A stretch of DNA of 64,000 bases from NCBI GenBank assembly GCA_946122785.1, contig CAMGYJ010000004.1, forward strand, positions 19,242,150 through 19,306,149, given 5' to 3'. Under the pieces are notes generated by a model. It saw only the letters and a program-made list of their open reading frames with translations. It was not told the DNA's origin and did no database searches. Positions 23,851 through 35,784 of the stretch are shown here, piece after piece; position 1 is the stretch's first letter; every line of letters begins with the position of its first letter. A program made the position numbers and the translations under genes. Source of the DNA: Linum tenue. Lineage: Eukaryota; Streptophyta; Magnoliopsida; Malpighiales; Linaceae.

Positions 23851-24499
23851 ATCCCAGAAGCCAACTAGTCCACGTAATTAATTTGTTACAATTTGAACTT
23901 GTTGTTTACTTGGTTCAACTGAAAGACAGAGAGACCATAAAAGTGAAACGAATCCCTAATACCCTAGCCTCACGTCTATCATCTCATATTCTCCTTCTCT
24001 CGTTTCTTGCCGACCTGCGCGGCTGCGCCGAGTAGACGCCCCTCACCTACAGTCGTCCGCCGCCACTGCTGCCGCTAGATCGTCTCCGCCGTCGATCCTC
24101 ACCTGCGCCGACCTGCTCTAGTGTTGGTAATCGACGGCCCTCACCTGCATCCTGCTACCCGAGTGCATCCTCTCTCACTTTTCAAATCGATTGTCGACAG
24201 TAGTCCCCTGTCGCATCGTCTCTGTCGTCGTCCCTCACCTACGCTGACCTCCACATTTACAGGACGCTGTATTCTTCTATTCAAAGCTTCATCTACAACT
24301 TAATCTGGATTTTTATCATTCTCTGTTCTGTTTCACTGGTTATTAATATATAGTTGAATCTGCAGAATTGGACGCAAATAACTCGGAGAGAGAGAGTGTG
24401 TGTGTGTTGCTGGTAGCTCTAGTCCAGTTTCAATTCCTAAATCGAAGCCTAATTCTCGTCGTAGATCAGATGTGTGGAAGATGTTGATGATGAGGGAGT

Positions 24500-26283
24500 C
24501 GCTGTTAAGAAAGGAAAATTTAACACTTGCGGCAAGATATATAAGGCGGGTGCAAAAGATGGCACATCAACTCTGATATCATGAAGATGCATGAAAGAAT
24601 GAGAGTTGAGCTGAAGTCTGATCTGCAAAAGAATTATAGTCGTATTTGTTTGACAAGTGATATGTGGACTTCATTGACAAGTAGAGGGTATCTATGTTTG
24701 GCGGCTCATTATGTTGATGATGAATGGAAGTTGAATAGCAAGCTTTTGCTCTTTTGTCATCTTCCTCCTCCACGTTCAGCTTATAAAGTGAAAGCAACAC
24801 TTTATCATTTGCTTAGGGAGTGGGGTATTGATGGCAAGGCTTTCTCTATCACATTGGATAATGCTAGCAATATGACTACTATGCAAAATGAATTGCGTGA
24901 TCAGTTGAATACACAAAATGGATTATTATGTGCTGGCAAGTTCTTTCATATACTTTGTTGTGGACATATACTGAATCTTATTGTTCAAGATGGGTTGAAG
25001 GTGATTAGAGATGGTATAAAATCTGTTAGAGAAAGTGTCAAGTATGTTGAGGGATCTGAAGGAAGGAAGATTAAGTTTAAGGAGTGTGTTGAACAAAGTG
25101 GGATGAAACAGTCAAAGTCATTGTAGCTTGATGTGCCAACAAGATGGAATGCAACATACAATATGATTGATCAAGCAATCTTTTATCGTCAAGCTTTCGT
25201 CAATTTAGCAAGGATGGATAATGAGTTTAAGGATAGTCCATCAAATAATGATTGGGAGAAAATGGAGGTGCTTGCAAAATTTTTGAAGCCATTTGATGAA
25301 ATCACGAAGTTATTCTCGGGAACCAAGTACCCAACAAGTAACTTGTTTTTCGAGAATGTTTGGAAGATCCATCTTGAGTTGAAGAATCTTTGTATAAGTT
25401 TTGATGATGATATGAGAGATATGGGAAACATAATGATGTCCAAGTTCTTGAAATATTGGAAAGACTACAACTTAGTGCTTGCTTTTGGTGTCATTTTGGA
25501 TCCTCGTTACAAGCTTATTTGTCAAATTTAGCTATGAAAAGTTGGGCGAAGAGTACACTTCAAAGCCGAAGGCTATTATGGATGGTTTGGAGCTGCCCTT
25601 TAAGGAGTATAAAACTCAATCATCCACTTTACCTAGTCAAAGTGTGTTGCATATGGCTTCTCCGACCATTCCTTTGGATAGCCACACTGCTGTAAGTATA
25701 GTTTTCTAACTACCTTTTGAGTCATCTTGTTGTTTATACTCCTTTCGATCTTATGTCTGATTATTGATGATATGTAGTTATATCAATTATTTTCAGGGTT
25801 TCTATGCTTCCAATATCAATCAGAACACATCAACTATATCCGAGTTGGAATTATATGTGGCGGATCCTTTAATTCCTGCTTATGCATATATTGATGGGTC
25901 ATACATTGCTTTCTTTTGAAGTACTGCAATATTGGAAGATCATCAATTTTGATATCCTCAACTCTCTCGGATGGCAAAAGATGTGTTTTCTATTCCAATT
26001 TCATCAGTTGCTTCAGAGTCGTCTTTTAGTTTGGGAGGTAGAATATTATCCAAATGGAGGACTTCCATTTTGTCTGATACCCTTGAAGCTGTTGTGACAA
26101 CTCGTAATTAGATGCATGGATATAAAATGGGTAAGAAAATTTTCATTCTTTATGTTTGTGTGTGTACTAAAGTAGGTAAGAGTTTACTTACAATGGTGTT
26201 TTTTACTTTCAATGACTAATGGTACAGATGAGGATAATGAAGATGCAGAATATGATGGAGAAGAAGTGAAGCTTGTTGATTGA
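24500..26283 (+). pseudogene. hAT transposase (RICESLEEPER/BED-type), decayed
   Basis: Remains of a plant hAT transposase of the zf-BED / DUF4413 / dimerisation type. A truncated BED finger is visible near 24520-24570 (CGKIYKAGAKDGTSTL). It is followed at once by the catalytic region from 24581 (LTSDMWTSLTSRGYLC, ITLDNASNM, CCGHILNLIVQDGLK), so roughly 200 residues are missing between them. A TAG stop lies at 25124-25126 before LDVPTRWN. A frameshift lies near 25525, and another stop ends the block before the C-terminal dimerisation motif (VASESSFSLGGRIL, about 26010-26045). Canonical intron borders remain at about 25692-25796 and 26128-26227. The last exon ends with an acidic DEDNEDAEYDG tail. 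I saw no matching TIRs, so it may be an old element or a dead domesticated copy. Confidence 0.88.
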
Positions 26284-26624
26284 TCGCCAAGTGAATTGTC
26301 ATTTTAATTTGTGAACCTATTTTATTGGTATGTAAGATGTGACGATGTCAGCTATGGATTTTTATCCTACTATTTTTTTATATGGTAGAACTTAGTAAGC
26401 AAACTGTTATGTATCTTCTTATGATTGGAGTTAGGGTATGAGTTATGACTTACGCACTATTATGAATCTTCGTATGCTAGTTTAATATTTTGACAATGTT
26501 ATGTGACCAGTTATAGTATGTGTGGAAGAAAAAATGTTGTAGTTATTAGATATTGGTATATGGTTGGCTCAATTAAGTCAATCATGTTTTCATATGTATG
26601 TGTTATCTATATATATATATATAT

Positions 26625-27933
26625 GGCAAAGGCTAGCGTACTCCTGACGTATGCTATATGCCTGCGTTCACATTTATAAATTAATTTTAATTGATTTTAT
26701 TGTAATTATGAGTAAATTAATAATTGATAATAAATATAATTACAATTACATCCACTAACTAATTATTGAGTAAGTTTAAGTCTCATCAATTTTTACCATT
26801 CGTTAGGAATCATATACCGCTCCTTTGTTGATTCTTCTGTCATTCACTTTTGCTTCAATCCCACTCCGGCTCATGGTTGTAGCAACCTAGTGATAATTTT
26901 CGCTTTAATTCCTCCGATTCTAGTTTCCAACCACGCCGCTCCGGCTGTAGCAAGCCAACGACTAATTTCAATAGTAGCTACAGTGATATTCCGTACTCCA
27001 AAATCCAAATGGCCTCTCCTGTTTTGGTACAGGCGGAGGTCTCTGGCCTTATCCAGTTTCCGGTCACCGATGTTCATCTCTGCATCTCCGATCAAGGAAC
27101 CGATGACGATGTCTTTGCATCAAATGATGGCTTACTGGTTGCGGAAACTTTGGTATACCTTCCTTTTGTCTTATTTCCCAACCAGAAATTAAGCCTAATT
27201 AGTAATCTACTAATCTTTCATATCGATTGAAATTTGAGTGTATACCTTAATTGCACATTGTCTCCTTTATTTTCAGAGATTCAACCTAGAGGGTTTTCCT
27301 TCATTTTTCGTTCGCTTTTTACAGGTGTTAATTTACCTTTTTAGACTAGTGTTTTTAATTTGTCAATTATTATAATTAAGGATGGGATGGTAGGAAACGC
27401 TCAGAACATTTCCGTTGCGATTGAGCGTAGCGTCCTTTCGCATTAGGGTCTGTTGTTCTTGGTTGATGAAGGTTTCCCTATGAAAGCAAAGAGGGACTTC
27501 TTGCATTGACTTCTTATTTGACCGGATTATCGTTCATTGCCAATAAGTCAGAAATTCACCGATTCGCTTGTGCAGAAGAAAAGAAGAAGAAGAAGAAGAA
27601 GAAGAAGAAGAATTGAAACTGTGTGGGAATTTGGGAGTGAGTTTTGAATTTTGATAGCTAGCTTACCTAGGTGAAGCCTTTTCCATCCTCAGTTCGCTAA
27701 TGTTCTCCTGTTTGGCCATTTCCAATGTTCCCAGATATGCATCGTTATTCATTTCAGTTCAAATCAATTGACGACAAAGTAAAAAGACGGTAAAGAATCA
27801 GGTGGGGCTAAATAGTATTAAAAAATAAATTAATAGATGCATTTGTAATTATAATTATTATTTATTTATCATTAATTCATTAAAATTAATAACATGTGTG
27901 AACACAAGTGTATAGCGTACGCTAGCCTGAACC
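26625..27933. mobile_element. Candidate Pack-MULE: long TIRs around gene-like sequence
   Basis: 1.3-kb element with long inverted ends. The left begins GGCAAAGGCTAGCGTAC and the right, reversed, begins GGTTCAGGCTAGCGTAC. Similarity continues into AT-rich sequence for about 100 bp on each side (ATTAATTTTAAT, TTATAATTACAA). The ends lie in (AT)n sequence, so the TSD length (8 or 9) cannot be resolved. The interior is unlike either end: GC-richer and exon-like at 26860-27160, with an open frame from 27009 (MASPVLVQAEVSGLIQF...) that ends at a GTATAC donor-like site. A (GAA)n run lies at about 27573-27611. This is the layout of a gene-capturing Mutator-like element. The donor gene was not recognised. 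Confidence 0.62.
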
Positions 27934-28167
27934 ATATATATACATCAACCAAATGTAAAATGTTGATAACCCTCCTAGGATTTCTACTTATATACTGAGA
28001 CAGTGAGACTATTATGTGATTCAATATAATGGCAGTTGTCAACACAAAGTAAACATTTGTTCTTGGTGGGAAAGATAAACAAGATAATAGGGCAAGTCAC
28101 GTAAACTTTATATATATTATCTACATATAATATTTATGCACCAAAATATATTATGTAGTATTATTCA

Positions 28168-28392
28168 TGCCAATCGGGCGGGTTCGGGTTGGGTTAATGG
28201 TTCGGTTTAATCGGGTTATGGGTCAAGTGGGTTGCGGGTCAAGCGGGTTGCAGATCAAGCGGGTTCGGGTCAATCGGGTTACGAGTCGCGCGGGTTGTGG
28301 GTCTTTGACTTTTAGTCCAATCAGGTTGTGGGCGGGTCACGGATCGGGTTGATTGGCGGGTTACTCGGGTCGGGTCATGTTTTGACACCTAT
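28168..28392. mobile_element. hAT-like element, GGGTT/GGGTC-rich, worn
   Basis: About 225 bp saturated with GGGTTCGGGT, GCGGGTT and CGGGTC units. It ends TTTTGACACCTA, the reverse complement of a TAGGTGTCAAAA end like the other hAT ends here. The left end (ATGCCAATCGGGC) is a poor match and I found no TSD. Confidence 0.5.
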
Positions 28393-28397
28393 AGACA

Positions 28398-28700
28398 TGA
28401 CCATAAAAGTACTCGTCTCCACATTTGTAACAGAGTCCCTTAGGCCCTGCAGGCCACCAGGGGAGGTCGAAAAGTAGAGCTCTTCTATTTCCTTCTTTAG
28501 CTTCATTTGAAGCCTTTTCCCTTCAGCAATCTGAGTAGCGTGAGCCACGATCGAGGCTGCATCATGGTCACAATTTGTCTCAATTCCTCTTCCAAACCAC
28601 TAATGAAGCTAGAGATGAAATATTTCCCAACCAAGGCAGGATTGTATCTCAACATGCTATGTTTGCCACCATCCAAAAAGCTTTTTCCCCATGTCCAAGA
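28398..28700 (-). pseudogene. Ty3/gypsy gag fragment with CCHC knuckle
   Basis: The minus strand reads a retrotransposon gag segment (NPALVGKYFISSFISGLEEE, then LRQIVTMMQP). In a shifted frame it continues into a zinc-knuckle start, CYKCGDEYFYGH. It is frameshifted and cut at both ends. The orientation is opposite to the Athila-like element that follows. Confidence 0.7.
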
Positions 28701-29235
28701 CAATTGTCAGTCATTTGAACCCGTGTCTAAGACCTCCGGACAAGCTAGTGATGACAACCACCCGTGAACTCTAGTACTTAGAGGTTGACACCATGGTGGA
28801 CGAGACGATAGGGCTAAGTGTTGATGGTTGTGAGCACTTTTTGCACAAAAAGGTCCTGACCCCACTGGTCGAGAGTGAGTGGTTCATTCTTGTTTTGCAT
28901 TTTCATGTCCTAACCCCGGTGAGGACCTTTGTCACCTTTTCTTTGTTTCTGGGACTTGAGTTCTATGCATGGTTAGTTGTGGTTGGTGAGTATTCCAGTC
29001 GAGACTTGCATGATTTTTAAACAGGGTGAGAACTTTTCATTTTCCCATTCTTGATGCATTCTAATGTCGTTTGTGGTGGATGTCGGTATTGCTTGAGGCG
29101 GTTCATGCGTTGATGCCCAATAGCTATTGAGATTACCACTTTGTTCATTTTGATTTGTCCCCAAGTTATTTTTTTAGGTTGAGATATCACCTTGGTTGAA
29201 AATGGTTTGCTTGGGGACAAGCAAACGTCTGCGGG
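28677..29235 (+). mobile_element. 3' internal region of an Athila-like element
   Basis: Aligns by eye along its whole length with 35203-35784. Shared blocks include GTCCTGACCCCACTGGTCGA, CGGTGAGGACCT and GGTTTGCTTGGGGACAAGCA. It is therefore the end of a second, related gypsy copy, cut on its left side, and it leads into the LTR that starts near 29236. Confidence 0.8.
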
Positions 29236-31044
29236 AGTGATTCGAGCTCAATTGGTACACTTTTTACCCCTGGTTTCCTTAGTCGTTTGAGGCCTTTTTT
29301 ACTCCGGGAGGTTTGGTTTTACGCTAGGTTTTGTCTCGATTTTGTGCATTTTTGTCTACAACATGTGGAACCAACCCCGGAGTTGAAAGTTGGACGAAAA
29401 GGCGAAAAATCGGATCAAAGGATGGAGGCAGCAGCAGATCACGGTGGGGAGCAGTTAGTTCACGGTCAGGGTGACCATGAACTGGAGCCACAAAGCGTGA
29501 ACCTCCAAGCGTCCGAGGACATTTTTGCTTTCACTGGACTCAAGCCAGGTCAAGGTCGTAAGAACGTGAACTGAATTATTGAGACGGCGTGTTTTGGCCC
29601 GAAATCACGGTCTATGCCTTGAGTTCACAGTCGTGAACTGGGATTGTGATGTGAGGCCAACCTGGGTATAAAAAGGGTTTTGATCTAAAGGAGAAGAGGG
29701 GGAGAGACCTAGGGTGAGAAACTTCTTCTTCTTCAGATTTCTAGAGAGAGAAAGTGACGGACCAAAGAAGAGAAGTAGCTAGGGTTTCATCTCCAAGCAA
29801 GGTTTTGGGAATTCATTTCCCAAAGGATGATCTCTTCAACACAAGGAGCAAAGCTAGCATCTCAATGATGGTTTTCCTTCTTCTCTCTTGTGTTTTCCAC
29901 TCTCCTAACATGGAGTAGTCTCTTAGTTCACTTGGGTGTTTTTGAAGCCTAGCTACAATTATGTGAATGTTTGTAGTCCCTCAAACACACCCTCTATGCT
30001 TAGGCCGGGTTTTTCCTCTACACTTCACAGAATCGTCATTTCAAAACACGACCTCTTCTAATTAAAACACGGTCGGGTTTTTATGGCTTAGAGGCCGTAT
30101 TTTTGCACCTATGCGGGTTTTATTGGAGAGGAGCTCATATTTTGAAGGGATCGAATTTTTGGAGAAAAACAGAGTTCTAGAGAGAAAGTGCGAAGAACAA
30201 ACCCTAGGAGCTATTTTGGAGTGGATTTCTCACCATTGAAGCCCAGATTGCATCCCCATGAGTGAAGATTGACATCCCAGAGCAGATTATTCCCATCTTT
30301 ATGAGTATGGCTGCTTTTATTTCTATTTTCCTCTCTCTCTCTCTATGGAGTAGACCCTTCTCTCACTTGGGTATTAAGAACACTAGTTCCATGTGTTAGG
30401 AATTTGAGTTGTTATGACTTTTGGATTGATATACTGATTGGTTTTAATTGATTGGAGTGTGTTTATTGAGTCAATTAAATCCTGATCAACTTCTTTTGAT
30501 TTCTGCTGCAACCTGAGATAGATATAATCTGATTAGGTTGTTAGAGCTTCTTCAATCGATAAGAGTGAATTGGTTGTACGAGAATCAGTCGATTCACTGC
30601 TTTATACTGGAATCTGTTTCCAGTAATGGAGTTCTGTGTTAATTGCCTTAGCATTCTAGCCCGGTGAAGACTAGTTGTCTGCCGGTTAGTCTGTCTAAGA
30701 GGACTTGGTCGGTTTAAGAGATTCCAAGCTACTGTCGGATCTTTTGCAGTTTAATCAACAGTGAATCAACCAAAGGAATTTACAACTTGGACCTAACTAA
30801 GGAGCTAGGGGGAATCATTCCCGAGTGACTCTTCTCTTGCTTCAGAAAACCGGACAATTGACTGTTTTCTTTCTATTTTGGTTTGAATTCAACTTCTCTC
30901 ACTTAGTCCCGCTAGATAATAGAAGTTCACAGAGTAGGAAGTAGATCTAGACCCCGGGTTGATAAATTAAATTTATCCACTATTCTCCATTTTCAGACTG
31001 CGATTATACTTGGTCGTAGTTTGGTGTTGTGTCGTAGTGTGTCA
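29236..31044 (+). repeat. Chimeric Athila-like LTR (functions as 5' LTR)
   Basis: The right part (about 29990-31044) is the 5' LTR partner of 35995-37570, roughly 90% identical by eye, and ends GTGTGTCA just before the primer-binding site. The left part (29236-29988) does not match the start of the 3' LTR (35785-35995) except for scattered related words such as a TTA(C/T)GCTAGGTT block. It directly follows a polypurine-like end at 29225-29235. This looks like a fusion of the 3' LTR of one element with the 5' LTR of a relative. The switch is at CCCTCAAACACACCCTCTAT. Confidence 0.7.
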
Positions 31045-31051
31045 AGTTTTT

Positions 31052-31069
31052 TGGCGCCGTTCCTGGGGA
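31052..31069 (+). promoter_or_regulatory. Retrotransposon primer-binding site (tRNA-Asp type)
   Basis: TGGCGCCGTTCCTGGGGA, seven bases after the LTR end. It matches the tRNA-Asp-type primer site (TGGCGCCGTTGCCGGGGA) of Athila/Tat elements at all but two positions and helps assign the clade. Confidence 0.88.
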
Positions 31070-31189
31070 ACCTTTAGGTTATTGTATAAACGTGAAAGTC
31101 TGTTACTTTAGCATTTTCTTTGTTGCATTCTCTCTCTTCCACCTGTGTGCCTTCACGGGTTGCTTTTGCTATTTGTGTGCAGGTAGAGC

Positions 31190-33826
31190 ATGACTCGTAG
31201 CCAGTCGGGAGAGCTATATCCTTTAGATCAAGAGCTCGAACGAACTTGTCGTAACTTAAGGTGATCTTTCAAGGCACGGCTGGCTGCGGAGGAAGCTTTG
31301 GAGCATCTGAACATCAACCAGGTTGACGACATGGGTGAGCCCAATAATGGCGGGGAGCTTGTCCCCGATGAGCATACCATGGGATAATACTGGACCGCCA
31401 GGGCCGCAGACATGAGGTCGCCCATCCAGCACCCTCAAGTTCCTGCTAACAACTTTGAGGTGAGAGCCTCTGTCAGCACCATGTTGCGTGGCTTGGTGGT
31501 ATTCCATGGGAAATCGGGCGAGTGCCCCAGAGCCCACCTGCGGCGCTTCCATGAGCAGATCGATGGAATCAAGATTAACGGCATCCCGTAGATGCCATTC
31601 AACAGCGATATTTCCCCTTCACTCTAGAGGGACAAGCCAAGGCGTGGCTGGACAACAGACCTTTGGGATTTATCACTACATTCACCGATTTGGCCAACAA
31701 ATTCCTGACCCGCTATCATCCTCCGTCTAAAATGGCGGACCTACAGAAGGAGATCACCCATTTTGCCCATGAGGAGGAAGAAACTATCCGAGACGCTCGG
31801 GAGAGATACACCAGTCTCTTCCTGTAGTGTCCCAATCATGGTTTCAATGATGCCTTCAAGGTGGGCACCTTCTATCGGTCTCTGTTCCCTGAAGATAATC
31901 AGCTGATCGACTCGGTTTGTGGCGGGAACATGCTGGCTAAGACGCTACCACAGTTGAACCAGCTCTTTGAGGACATGGCAGAGCAGGGGTATGATTGGAG
32001 AACTTTCAGGAGGTCTCGGCGAGCACCAGGTCGGGGTGTGCATGCTATGGACACCCAGTCATCTGAGTTGGTGCAGGTTGTCTCTAAACTGGTTTCAGCT
32101 ATGGATCATAATGGGATGATTCCAGGTATAGGGCAGCAGCAGGCGATGTATTGCCAGTGATGTGAGAGCACCAATCACAGGGTGGAGGACTGCCAAGCTA
32201 TGCGAGAGTCCAGCACACCGCAGGAGCAGCTGAATTTTATTAATCTGCGCAATGACCCCTACAGTAATACATACAACGAGAGGTGGCGCCAACATCCAAA
32301 TTTCTCCTGGAGTGGCAACAACAATCCCAAGCCACCTGGCTTTCAGGCTCATGCAGTTGGTTTTCAAAACCAAAGACAGCCATACTAGCCCCGTCAAGGC
32401 CAGATGCAGCAGCAACATCCATTTTATCAGCCCAGACAGGGGCAGGCTTTTCAACAGTCCCCACGGCAACAACAGTACCAGCAACCTGGTGCATCTCCAT
32501 CAGTCCCAGCACTGGGCGATCTTGTGTCATAATTGAGGGATCTAGTGACCAGTTTGGCCAACACCAGTACCCAGAAGTTCATTAAACTGGAGTAATTTAT
32601 GGAAGTGGCTACGGGCAAATTCATGGAGATTGAAGCTAGCTAGAGGAACCAGCAGGCACTTTTGCAGGATATGGACACCAAAATCGGGCACCTGGCAGAT
32701 GCCCTTGCTTCTAGACCGAATGGAACACTTCCTGGCCAACCCTTGCCAAACCCCATAAATCATAAGGAGGATTTTCACGCCATCATGCTTAGGAGTGGGA
32801 CTGTAACTAAAGATGCGCCGCCAAGGAGTGAAAAGAAGGTGACGCAGATCACCCCGGAGTCGGAAGAAGACCTGATGATGGAGAAGGAGCCAGAGGTTTG
32901 GGCCCCAAAGCCCCAGCCAATAGTGGCTGAATATAAGCCTAAGCTCCTTTTTCCCACTAGGATGCACAAAGACCGGCTAGAGGTAGAGTTCGAGAACTTC
33001 ATGTCCATGCTTAGGAAGCTGAATGTTCTAGTGCCCTTCCTGGAGGCATTATCTCAGATGCCTAAGGATGTGAAGTTCCTGAAAGATCTCCTCTCTAAGA
33101 AGAAGAAGTTGAGTGAGCTATCCACAGTGGAGCTCAGCGAGGAGTGCTCGGCCATTATGCAGAACAAGCTTCCACAAAAGCAGAAGGACCCAGGTAGTTT
33201 TACTATCCCGTGCTCTATTGGTAAATTGCATGTAGAGAGGTCCTTGGCGGACCTAGGTGCTAGTATCGTATTAACGTTATACCATATAAATGTTTAAGAA
33301 ACTAGGCCTAGATGAACTCAGTGCAACTAGGATGAGTATTCAATTAGCTGACCGATCCATAGTTCACCCTAGAGGCATAGTGGAAGACCTCCAAGTTAAG
33401 GTTGGCAGATTCTTTTATCCTACGGATTTTTTTTTGTCTTAGACATCAATGAGGACACAGAAGTGCCCCTCATACTAGGTAGGCCTTTCCTGGCTACCGC
33501 CAAGGCTCTCATAGATGTGTATGATGGAACCCTGATTTTGAGAGATTGTGAGGAGCATATAACATCTTCCATTGCTAATAATATGTCTGCTTTATTGCCT
33601 TTGCATGCTATCTCTCACCAGGTGCACGAGTCTGTCGTGTATCCTTATGTGCCTTCCGTTTTGCAGGACTCTCCTACCATACCTTCTCCACCACTCCCGT
33701 CTGTCCCGTTACCAAAAGAAAAGATCAAGGAGGAGTGGCGGCCAAAACTGCAGGTAGCTAAGCCTGCTCAAAAGGAAGCTGGAGACCACCATGAGCTGGT
33801 CCCGGCTCCTGAGCCACAACCGCCCT
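31190..33826 (+). pseudogene. Gag-protease of Athila-like element, many stops
   Basis: It starts at an ATG at 31190 (MTRSQSGELYPLDQELERTC). The Retrotrans_gag core is recognisable around 31610-31830 (LTRYHPPSKMADLQKEI, ARERYTSLF) and 31861-32160 (SVCGGNMLAKTLPQLN). A degenerate zinc-knuckle-like CESTNHRVEDC follows near 32155. Q-rich spacer, then a conserved FENFMSMLRKLNVLVPFLEAL segment, precede the aspartic protease. There the catalytic neighbourhood reads LADLGASI, and the C-terminal half has [19 protein letters not shown] at 33460-33510. At least eight in-frame stops and a break near 33297 and 33440 destroy the frame. Confidence 0.87.
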
Positions 33827-33849
33827 AGCCATCGGAGTATTCACTCGCT

Positions 33850-33987
33850 TGTATCCTACTGGATGGCCAGGTCGAGGTGACATGTGCTGGTGGTCACACC
33901 CGTCGTGTGCATGGCCACAATCTAAAGCTGTACCTCAAGAGCGATATGGATTCGCTCTTAGAGGCACATGTTCCTCCATCTCTCTAA
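33850..33987 (+). pseudogene. Pol C-terminal stub after internal deletion
   Basis: About 45 codons ending at TAA (33985-33987). They read GQVEVTCAGGHTRRVHGHNL followed by KLYL, the usual end of an Athila pol polyprotein after integrase ('VNGHRLKxY'). It directly follows the protease tail, showing that RT, RNase H and integrase (normally about 3 kb) were removed in one deletion. Confidence 0.65.
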
Positions 33988-35784
33988 GCATCCACCCTTT
34001 GCGTCCAGCTAAAGACGTAAAAGAAGCGTTTGTGGGGAGGCAACCCCACCATGGTTTGCTTTTCTTTTGTTTGTTTTTCGGTTTTTCCACTTGGAACTAT
34101 GGTTTCTATCACCCAGTGTGTATTTTGATGACTTTAGCTCTGTTCCTTTGGACTGGTCCCCTTCCAGTCCCCTGCTCTTGGTTGGTCTACTTTCTAGTCG
34201 CCATTCTCGATCGTCATTTCCCGGTAACATCGTTCCCCCTCCCTATGCTCCATTGAGGGCAATGTCGAACTTAAGTGTGGGGGGTGTTTTGTCTCTTTTG
34301 GAACATATGTTGGTGTGCTTGGAGTCTAGCCCACTGTCCAAATCTATAGATTTGAGGGCTCCAAGTACTTATGTTTGCATGATCACATTGGCACTGTGGT
34401 TTATGTGGTGAATCGATTGGTTGTTGACATCGATGCATGACAACTTGTTTGTGACTAGTACAATCTATAATGATGACTAAGACGTGCAGTAGAGTTGTGT
34501 AGGGGTTAAGTTTTTCAAATGTTTGCTTACCAACTGTGACTTGGATTGATTACTTATTTTCTACAGTCGTTTATGCATCTAGTTTAGGGAATCAGAATGA
34601 GAGATAGAGCATATAGGTAGCCATGTGAGATTTGAGCATGCTCGTTTCTTTCTTGTGCGATAGATCCCTCTTCCATTATGTGTATCATTCACGTTGTCGC
34701 ACGATGAAAGCATAGGATTAACCCACGACCAAATTGTCTGTCATGATGTCATACCCCCTAGTCGGCCCCTTTGAGTCGTGTAACTTTCTTTCGGTCTACA
34801 ATGAAAATCACCCTTATGCATCTCTTAGAGGTTCCACATAGTGGTTTTTGCATGTTTTCTGTTGTTTTCTGCTGGAATTAAGATGAGGGTTGGAGGTAGT
34901 TCTTAAAAATTGGGCATGTGCTTGCAAGGATAAAAATGTGTAAAAGTGGTGGTTCTCTTTTAAAAAAAGGGGGGAAATAATAAATGAAAAAAAGAGAGCC
35001 ACCACAGAAAGCTGAATCATGCCCATTAGATAGTGTTTCCTAGCAACTTGGCTTAGAAATACTAACATGTTGTGACCTCCTTCACTCTTGTGCTCTAAAG
35101 AACTTCATCAATGCAGAATGGCAGAAAGAAAGTAAATGGTTTGAATGATTGTAACTGTGTTGGTTTTGGAACTGTGGAACCTTTTGTATGAATTCTTCCA
35201 TCACCTAAAAGGCTTTTTCCCATGTCCAAGATCATAGCCAGTCATCTGAACCCGTGTCTAAAACCTCATGACTAGTTAGTGGTGACACCCGATATGTGAA
35301 CTCTAGAACTTAGAGGTTGCCATCATGGTGAAGAGAAGTTAGGATTGAGAGAATAAGCATGTGCATCTTTCGCATCAAATTGTCCTGACCCCACTGGTCG
35401 AGAGTGTGCGATTCATTTCCTCATATTCTTTCCATTCTATAACCCGGTGAGGACCTAGATTGCTCGGTCTTGATTATGATGTCTTGAGTTTTATGCATGA
35501 GGTGACTGTCTTGAATAAGTGATTAAGTAAAGTCTGTGTTGGTTGGTGAACAGAAGGGAGACTCTTCCTTTACTCGATTTTTCTGCACTCGAATATCATC
35601 TGTGGTGGTTGTCTAGGTTACCGTTGAGGTTGCTCATGTGTTGGTGTCTAAAATCCAGTACGATTCACATGTGTTGTGCCTATATGATATGTCCCCAAAG
35701 TTTGCATGATTAAAATGTTTTGAGCTTACCTTGTATCTGACTTGGTTTGCTTGGGACAAGCAAACGGTTAAGTGTAGGGGAATT

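Larger units (their letters stand above)
31045..35784 (+). mobile_element. Athila/Tat-like Ty3/gypsy internal region, pol deleted
   Basis: It runs from the primer-binding site to the polypurine tract (AAGTGTAGGGG, 35770-35780). It contains gag and protease remnants (31190-33826), a short piece of the pol C-terminus (33850-33987), then the conserved GTGGGGAGGCAACCCC block and about 1.7 kb of non-coding sequence before the 3' LTR. Reverse transcriptase, RNase H and integrase are absent, so this is a large-deletion derivative that could only move in trans. Confidence 0.85.

Noticed and set aside
31228..32967. Minus-strand frames opposite the gypsy gag
   Set aside because: They are shadows. The plus strand carries recognisable gag blocks despite its stops.
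31190..33300. Idea that the stops in gag show C-to-T (deamination) decay
   Set aside because: Every TAG, TAA and TGA can be reached from a Gln or Arg codon by C-to-T. Without an intact sibling to align, the sequence alone cannot show it.
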